A program made the position numbers and the translations under genes. A stretch of DNA of 64,000 bases, from assembly GCA_013076295.1 (NCBI GenBank), contig RQOL01000876.1:2542001-2606000 (forward strand), read 5' to 3'. The DNA comes from Sanderia malayensis. Taxonomy: Eukaryota > Cnidaria > Scyphozoa > Semaeostomeae > Pelagiidae. Shown here piece by piece: positions 49,260 through 64,000 of the stretch. Within the stretch, counting starts at the first letter, position 1; each line of letters begins with the position of its first letter. A model generated the notes under the pieces. It made no database searches. It was not told the DNA's origin and was given only the letters and a program-made list of their open reading frames with translations.

Positions 49260-50526
49260 TGAGCCCCTCCCAGGGGTTTTAGGGAGCAAGGGAGATTGCT
49301 CAATTATTTTTAGGGAGACGGGGAGATCGCCAAATTATTTTCAGGGAGCTGGGAGCCTAGCTTTACATTTTAGGGATCAGGGAGATCCCGTTTTTTATTT
49401 CTTTGTTGTCACTGATTTGCCTGCAAATACTGAAGTCTCTCCGCGATATTAAAAATAATATCCTAGATCGCTTTGATCCAAAACTCGCGGACAATTTCAA
49501 TATCAAAAGTGTCCTGACGCTTGTTGTGGAGAACACATTCTCAGAGATGAGAAGTGGTGCAACCGACATACCGATGCAACTTGAGTTCGATTATCGGCTA
49601 AGCAGGGCCATCAAAGAAAGATTGAAGCGACAGTGCGCTACACCATTTGTATATTTTACTGCTCCGAAGTCCTTCTACCCTCACACCTTCACGTCGAAAA
49701 ATTATAAGGATCTCCCAAAGCTGCGCCCACCAAAGCCTCGAGCACTGTCTGCAAGGCAGGTCAACGAGATGAGGAACTGGAGAGCTATGTATGGTCAAAG
49801 TGTTCCCCAGAAAACGGTGCGAAGTATGACAACAAAGGACAACCCTGGTACCCTGCCAATCAACCTATATGCAGCTAACTCTCCCCCTGTTGAGCCACTC
49901 GATTTTTCAGTTCTAAGTCAAGCGCCAGCTGTTGGAAAGCCGCAGACGAACAGTCGACCAGAAACGCTATATAAGCAAGGCCAGTTTGTCTGTGTACGGG
50001 GCAATCGAAATGTCTTTTTCCCATTATATTTACAGAAAATGCAGAGAAATCTTTTGAAGTCATTAACATCTTGTGCGTTATAACTAATTGTCATTTAAAA
50101 AATGGCACGTTAGAACTTGAGGAGGGAGATCTTATCCTCCTTCTTGAACAACTACAAACTACAAACGAACTGATCACTGTCACGGAGGCAGCTGATTTGT
50201 CTGCCGAAGAAGCAAACGCTGATAGTGAGCAACCGCGAACAAGGAGTTCAAGGGGAAGAAAGTGGCGATTTGAAGAGGACTTCTACTACTATGAATAACT
50301 TGCTTCGTACCCCAAAATAGAGGTGATTGTCAAGTAGCAAGGGTTTTTGGGAGCGAAGCAAAATATTTTTAGGGATCAAGGGAGCGAAGCGAAAATTTTG
50401 GGGATCACGGGAGCATAGAGAAAAAACATTTTGGGGAGCATTCGAATTTATTTATGGGGATCAAGGGAGAAAATTCAAAAACAAATAGGGATCGAGGGAG
50501 CATATACCCCCCCTGGGAGGGGCTCA
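49260..50526 (+). mobile_element. 1,267-bp DNA transposon with 17-bp perfect TIRs, nested
   Basis: TGAGCCCCTCCCAGGGG at the left end and its exact complement CCCCTGGGAGGGGCTCA at the right end, with CCAA on both sides as target duplication. The empty site is visible in copy 1 (GGACCAACCTGGAC near 48090). Subterminal regions hold many AGGGAGC / AGGGATC direct repeats (49275-49400 and 50340-50510). The inside carries an open frame (separate entry). Superfamily not assigned; a 4-bp duplication does not fit the TA or TTAA groups. Confidence 0.85.
49403..50298 (+). pseudogene. Unrecognised coding segment carried by the nested transposon
   Basis: Two overlapping plus-strand frames, 49403-50083 and about 50033-50298 (stop), one base out of register. 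The first has no ATG at its left end, but reads as real protein (for instance VVENTFSEMRSGATDIP, LEFDYRLSRAIKERLKRQ, FVYFTAPKSFYPHTF). The second continues with ITNCHLKNGTLELEEGDL and ends in a basic RTRSSRGRKW plus acidic FEEDFYYYE tail. A possible acceptor (TTTACAG) lies at the junction, but the gap is too short for a normal intron, so a frameshift is likely. I do not see a DDE/D transposase signature; it could be a captured host-gene exon or the C-terminal half of a transposase. Confidence 0.5.
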
Positions 50527-51550
50527 CCAATCTGGACTATAAGAAGTGGCGTGGCGTCAATTTTTAATTCAACATCAAATGGCGGGAAAATGCCGAAGCT
50601 GTGGGAAAAGTTAAAAAGAATGAAAACACAATAAGTTTTCGTGCTTTTCCGAGAAATGTTGACAACAAAGTCTTCATCAATTGTATGTTTTTGTATATGG
50701 GTCGCGCATAAGTAAATGTAAAAGCTGCTTTTCGTTTGATAATCGCATTTAATTAGGACTTGTTGTATTCATGATTATGAAAAACAACACATAATTTGAT
50801 CACCTGCGTGGATTCAGCACTAAAGAAAGCATGTCATGTATTATTACATATCATATTTTATCCTAATAATCTGATTAATAAAAACAATTGTTCTTTAGTT
50901 ACATGTACGTCAAAATTCAAAACAATTTCTCTCATTAATTCAAAGCAAATATTGAATATACCTAACAAAGTTTCTTCTTTCAATTCAGTAACCAAAGGTA
51001 AAGTTAGAAATTAAGGTTCATTAAAGTTTGTTAATTTAATGTTGAATACTATTCTTCGTCCTTCAGCTGACCATGAATCTGGGATTTAATCTGTGAATGT
51101 AACAATGAAAATAATTACTTTTCATTGTTCATAAAATAACCCAAAAATTAATTGGTCGGCTCGTGAAAGGCCTAAACATGTTTATCAAAGTTGAAATTAA
51201 ATCAAACAACCGCAACCGCCGGTGATTTGCAAAATCCAACAAGAAATAAATTGGAAACGAAAAATGAAACTTACCTGTTTCTATACTTCCAAATAAAAAA
51301 CCTTCGACATGCAACCATTTATACATATTTCTTTTCAAAGAAAATGAAAACTTATTCAGAAGCGGCAAACAAAGCAAAAGATTGACATTTTCGCGTCCCC
51401 AGCAATTTTCCAAATTCCAAGTTTTAATCTTGCAGCATTTCATCAGAGCGAGGCGCAACATTTTTTTCCAGTTTTTGACCTGTAAGTCCATAAGTCCCTT
51501 GTGTTGAGCGAGTTGCGAGCGAAGCACAGGGACGTAATGTAATGAGTCTA

Positions 51551-52240
51551 CTTAGGGTTAGGGTTAGGGTTAGCCTATGCGGAGAAGAAAGGTGGTCAGG
51601 ATGCGCAGTAGTATAAATATTGGTACTGCGCAGGATCGTATATGACGTAATGGTGTCTTATGGCTGAGGCATTGGCCTTAGGGTTAGGGTTAGGGTTAGG
51701 GTTAGCCTATGCGGAGGAGAAAGGTGGTCAGGATGCGCAGCAGCATAAATATTGGTACTGCGCAGGAGCGTATATGACGTAATTGTGTCTTATGGCTGAG
51801 GCATTGGCCTTAGGGTTAGCGTTAGGGTTAGGGTTAACCCATGCGGAGGAGAAAGGTGGTCAAGATGCGCAGTAGTATAAATATTGGTACTGCGCAGGAG
51901 CGTATATGACGTAATGGTGTCTTATGGCTGAGGCATTGGCCTTAGGGTTAGGGTTAGGGTTAGGGTTAGCCTATGCGGAGGAGAAAGGTGGTCAGGATGC
52001 GCAGCAGCATAAATATTGGTACTGCGCAGGAGCGTATATGACGTAATTGTGTCTTATGGCTGAGGCATTGGCCTTAGGGTTAGGGTTAGGATTAGGGTTA
52101 GGGTTAGGGTTAGGGTTAGGGTTAGGGTTAGGGTTAGGGTTAGGGTTAGGGTTAGGGTTAGGGTTAGGGTTAGCCTATGCGGAGGAGAAAGGTGGTCAGG
52201 ATGCGCAGTAGCATATTTCAGGTACTGCGCAGGATAATTT
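51551..52240. repeat. Composite (TTAGGG)n / satellite array (right block)
   Basis: Five units of about 110 bp (cctatgcggaggagaaaggtggtcaggatgcgcag..., ending ctgaggcattggcc) separated by 3-15 copies of TTAGGG; the longest pure tract is at about 52075-52172. The last unit is truncated and diverges near 52230, directly before the B3GALNT2 start. TTAGGG is an animal telomere motif, so this is interstitial telomeric sequence. Confidence 0.95.
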
Positions 52241-52278
52241 TGTCTCTTCTGAGATTTTCTTCTTTCTTTTCACCATTC

Positions 52279-55200
52279 ATGGCTTGTAGTTTTAAACATC
52301 AAAATATTGTTTTAATTTGTTCAATTGGAATTGGCTTGTTGTCTTTGTTGGTTTTTGTTGACAGAAATGCAATTAGAGGCATTCAGGGTAAGTTAGTAAG
52401 CAGCGAAGAAATGATTGCTTCCTCCACGAGTTTTCTTTGAATCCTGTTGCTTTTATTTTTTTGATCCGATGACCGAGTATATGGGATTTTTTTTTATCGA
52501 GAAATATAGTTTTTAATACAGTATTTACGTATTTTAATAGATAAGAAAAGCACAGATGTTATCGTTGGGATATTGTCAGCCCGGGATCACTTTGTGCAAA
52601 GATATACACTTCGGAACACTTGGCTTCAATATGATAGAAGTGAAAGTACTCAATTTCAAAGGTGACTTCAAAGTTAGTTGCCGAGAGCGTTAATTATAAA
52701 GTTATTTCAGTTCATCCAAAAACAATTGATGTTTGAACCTAGGGTATGTGGTTATTGATCAAATTATATTTTGTTTGTTTTTAGGTTAATTCATAAGTTT
52801 GTTGTTGGAAAGGAGGGTTGTGATATTCCTCTTTTGGATCGAAAAAATAATCTTTCTTGTCAATGGGATCCATTGATCATAGCATACAAAAATGATGTTA
52901 TCATTGCTTATAGTTTACCAAAATTATATTCAACTGTCAAAATTAATCACCCTATTGGTCTAGACTTCCAGGTATATATTGCTAACGCATTCCCAAATAT
53001 TGTCAATTTTATTACAGTTTATAATTTGCTTGCTGACATATGTATTTCATCAATTATTAGGTCAACCATGATATAGTTGTGGATACTTTTGTGATTTTTG
53101 TTCCAGAAGAAATCAAAGGTAGTCACATGCAATTTGTTATTTCCATTTATGATAGAATAAGTAAGGTATGTTTGGTTCAATTATTTCTCCTTTTATCCTT
53201 ATTGTTTAGTTTCTAACATCACATGAAAATGTTCTTTCCCTTGCAGCAGGAGGTTTTGGTTGCTGATGTTCAGATTAATTCTTCGTTACCTGAAAATAAC
53301 AACATTTCATATATTGAAGTTGATGCAATAATGCTACCAAAAGTAATTTTCAACCATTCCTTTCCAACTAATCAATGTATTGAAATTTGTTCACTTTTTA
53401 TTTGTCATGGAAGTTGTGTAAATTTTGTTTTAAATTTAGGATTTTAAAGGTTCCTTGGTTGTTTATAGCTCCAGCAATGATTTACCAATAATTGAATCAT
53501 CAGAATCATGTTTGATCAATGATGGAGGGGGATTGTTATCTTTTGAAAAGGTTGAAAATGCACTTCATCCATTTTTATTACTTTTCACTTTATTTGCTTT
53601 GTGATATATAATGGTATTTTTGTACATTAAACAAGTAAATAGTATAATATTTATCAAATTTTTGCAGATTACAAGACATGGCATTATAGCTGGAGATTTT
53701 CCTGAAGATGTCGTAGGAAGGGATAGTTTCTGTCATTTTATCATTGGTTCTTTTATTTACAAGTCATATGGTAGGAATGTTGTTTTGTAGCTGTCATTTT
53801 TAATGTACTCCAAGTCCTCGATTAAGCCCCCAGGGGCTTATTTTGCAAAAAATGTTTTAGGGTGGGGGCTTATTCAAGGACTTACGGTACAGTTCATGGA
53901 ATGTTACGATGTTTTAAGTTAATCTCATGGAGACATCAATGTGCGTTGAAAATTGTGAAGGTAGCACTTTGATATTTTACCCGATACATGAGTACAATCT
54001 ATTATGTTTCGCTATGTTTCCGATTTTCAACGCTATTTAGATACATGAGTGGGTGATCTTTTATAATGCAATTAAACTATTCTGTTTCTAGCAGTCTATG
54101 ATTAGTTGAGACATTTCACTGTGTTTTCAGTTGGTTCCCATTATGAAAGCGCAACAAAGAGAGTCAACGAAAGACTTTTGAGATATGAACAACGCAAGAA
54201 AGAACTTCACGAAGAAACTAAACTATTGATAGAAGAAAATAAAAAATTCAAAGACATAATATTTATCGATGTTGTCGATGTTTACCGTGAATTGCCGAAG
54301 AAACTTTTGCGTTTCTATAAATGGTTAGTGGAATTATATAAAGGATATTTAGAATGAAGTATGTAGAACGGAAGGTCAATAAAAACGAACGCTTTCACAC
54401 TAAATTTCAAATAGAAGTTTTATGGTTCCATTTGAGCTGCTTCGAAGCTCGATTTATTACTTTATATCCTAGGTTCGATTATCTCCCGAACTAACTAATT
54501 GTTTATTTTCTCCTTTTCGAAATCCGTCATTTCAGAATTCAAAGAAATTAATATTATGTTGGTGATATATTTTCATAGGGTGGTTGATGAATATGATTTC
54601 AACTTCATGATTAAAACTGATGACGATTGTTTCTTAAACATTAAATCCATTATCAAGGTAATATTCATAATTTTTTCTCATAATAAATTTTTTCTTTCGA
54701 CCCGAGCCGGAGTTTAAATACTCCCCCCCCCTCACATAAAGCTTTACGATGTTATCTTCTATTAATAAAATTATTTATTGTAGATGAACTGAAATAAAGT
54801 TAAGTTGTATTATTTTTTCTAGTCGATCGGTGAACAGAATTTGAAAGCCGAAAGTAAAGTTTGGTTCAGCAAGTAAGTGAACTTCTTTGAATGTAACAAA
54901 TTTGAAGTTTTCAATAATAAATGTTTAAGAAGAAGAAGCCGAAATTCAAATAAACCGCTGATATTTTTATCCTGTACTACGCACGATCGTAAGTTACACT
55001 TCTTTATCTTGATATGTTTTAATAATGTTTTAGTTTCAGATATAACTGGCCTTTAGATAGATATGGTAAATGGGCTGAAAATATTTACACATCGCCTGTT
55101 TATCCTGCTTTTGCCTGTGGATCGGGTAATTTGTTGTCAAGGAAACTGATTGAATGGATGGCGGCCAACTCCAATGATTTATTCACATATCAGGTTTGAC

Positions 55201-55868
55201 TAGTTTGATATCTATCGTTGTTCGTTTAAACTTTTTGGTATATTAACTTCCATTTATAATAGCTTATGAGTACAGTCTGGATATAATAAGTTTAACATTA
55301 TAATGATCAAATTATCGGTCTTGTGAAATGCTTTGTTGGTTTTAGTTTGTTTTTGAATAGAAATAAATAACTTTTTACTTGCTAGTATCTTTCAAATTTC
55401 GTTACATGGGCATTGAACTGTGACCCTAAAATTAGTTTTGAGCAGCATAATTACATTTTATACATATTAACCGCTTTGCAATTGTATGTACCAATGTAAA
55501 GCGGTATATAAATGAATATATATGATATTTTCCATGGGATACTAAGCCAGCCAGATTATATATATGTTTTCTATGACGTAGTTTTTCTTGATTTTCAGGG
55601 TGAAGATGTTTCTGTTGGTATTTGGTTATCCGCCATTGCTCCTGATATTTTGAATGTAAGCCAAAAAGCAACTACCCTCCGCAGTACTACCATATTTTAT
55701 TTTCCATCTTTTCTGTGACTATCGTGTTCTTATTTTTAGGACAAAAGATGGAAATGTATTAAGTCATGTGACAAAGACATGCTGAGCTCGCCAAATCATG
55801 AACCTTTCGAATTAATTTCTCTTCATAAAAACATTTCTTTATGTAATAATCCATGTTCTTGTTCTTAA
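52279..55868 (+). CDS. B3GALNT2: Beta-1,3-N-acetylgalactosaminyltransferase 2
   Basis: Thirteen exons: 52279-52387, 52541-52661, 52785-52971, 53061-53165, 53247-53342, 53440-53550, 53668-53770, 54131-54323, 54579-54657, 54823-54872, 55040-55193, 55599-55655, 55740-55868; 497 residues (human 500). Type II membrane protein: [18 protein letters not shown] is the signal anchor. GT31 features in order: [22 protein letters not shown], then [31 protein letters not shown] (metal-binding DDD at 356-358), [26 protein letters not shown] and a Cys-rich C-terminus. The human enzyme adds GalNAc to GlcNAc on alpha-dystroglycan O-mannose glycans in the ER. A further ATG at 52177, in frame, lies in the satellite unit; 52279 is preferred because the anchor follows it directly. 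Confidence 0.95.
53806..53889. mobile_element. 84-bp palindromic MITE
   Basis: TACTCCAAGTCCTCGATTAAGCCCCC is mirrored by GGGGGCTTATTCAAGGACTTACGGTA. It would fold as a near-complete hairpin, in B3GALNT2 intron 7. Confidence 0.7.
55475..55525. repeat. Dispersed repeat, first of two inverted copies
   Basis: attgtatgtaccaatgtaaa then gcggtatataaatgaat, in B3GALNT2 intron 11. The reverse complement occurs at about 57760-57812 in ATP2C intron 5. It looks like a retroelement 3' end. Confidence 0.6.
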
Positions 55869-56165
55869 GAGAGGATTTTATTATGATATTGATACTTTAA
55901 TTATACCTTAAGTTCATACCTATATTTATATTATTTTATGCTTCATGACATCATATGTTTTCTGTTTTGACGTCACTGGCTTTTGAAAGGTGGGAGGAAG
56001 TTTGCATAATTATGAGCAAAGTTGACGTGATCAAAGAGGAGAATATTTTGGTGCATACTCAAACTTGAAATGCCTTGGCTTGCCACCTATTTAAAATTGT
56101 TATTTTGTTTGCTGTTCAAGGTTAAAATGTAGAAAATCCTAGTTGATATAAGTAATTTTATAGAT

Positions 56166-63874
<7,709 letters not shown>

Positions 63875-64000
63875 CATGGAGGTAGTAGCAGTTTGAATGG
63901 TGGAGCATTTTGATTTCAAGAATAATGGCGTTTGTATAGAACAAATAGAACAAGACTTTAGTAAGTGATTATTTATATTTGAATATTATGATTGGCAAGA
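63875..64000 (+). other. ATP2C 3' UTR
   Basis: Sequence after the TAA at 63874; no polyadenylation signal of the exact AATAAA form before the window ends. Confidence 0.5.

Larger units (their letters stand above)
49022..51550. mobile_element. 1.2-kb TIR element, copy 2, split by a nested transposon
   Basis: Directly adjoins copy 1. The left end (CTAGACTCACTACATTGCG...) is mirrored about 80 bp deep by the right end (...GACCTGTAAGTCCATAAGTCCC ... CACAGGGACGTAATGTAATGAGTCTA). It is interrupted at 49260-50526 by another element. Without this insertion it would be about 1.26 kb. It is flanked on the right by the TTAGGG array. Confidence 0.78.

Overview
This is animal nuclear DNA: AT-rich, with many short introns (about 100-1,400 bp, GT...AG) and genes on both strands. 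The genes I recognise are metazoan single-copy families (TPX2, acinus, transmembrane prolyl 4-hydroxylase, RAB5IF, B3GALNT2, secretory-pathway Ca-ATPase), and (TTAGGG)n tracts fit an animal telomere motif. The gene density, roughly one gene per 5 kb, suggests a compact marine-invertebrate genome. An ascidian tunicate is my best guess, but a cnidarian or another invertebrate is not excluded. All exon borders below are my own calls from GT/AG sites and reading-frame continuity. For every multi-exon gene with a named family, the summed exon lengths stay in frame from ATG to stop and the protein lengths match the family.

Layout. 1-3.0 kb: 3' part of an unrecognised Ser/Asp-rich protein. 3.4-5.2 kb: a large inverted repeat with two facing copies of a small TATA-promoter unit. 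5.3-5.8 kb: MRPS17. 5.9-13.9 kb: three minus-strand genes close together, a leucine-rich-repeat protein, RAB5IF and TPX2. 15.9-23.6 kb: two intronless ankyrin-repeat genes, the first with a PP1-docking motif. 24.9-35.8 kb: a tandem pair of transmembrane prolyl 4-hydroxylase genes (P4HTM) that differ in two intron positions. 37.2-44.0 kb: acinus (SAP, RRM and RSB domains). 44.3-46.6 kb: purine nucleoside phosphorylase. 47.6-52.2 kb: a nested repeat block (interstitial telomeric satellite, two tandem copies of a 1.2-kb TIR element, and another TIR transposon inside the second copy). 52.3-55.9 kb: B3GALNT2. 56.2-63.9 kb: an ATP2C-type Ca/Mn pump.

The genes do not form a pathway; this is an ordinary eukaryotic neighbourhood. 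Loose themes are the ER/Golgi (P4HTM pair, RAB5IF, B3GALNT2, ATP2C) and mitosis/RNA processing (TPX2, acinus). The least ordinary material is the reciprocal intron difference between the two P4HTM genes, the nested telomere-repeat block that runs into the B3GALNT2 5' region, the TIR transposon carrying an unrecognised broken coding segment, the inverted gene pair at 3.4-5.2 kb, and a scatter of MITE, SINE, LINE and possible Penelope-like remnants in introns. I found no convincing wholly new system.
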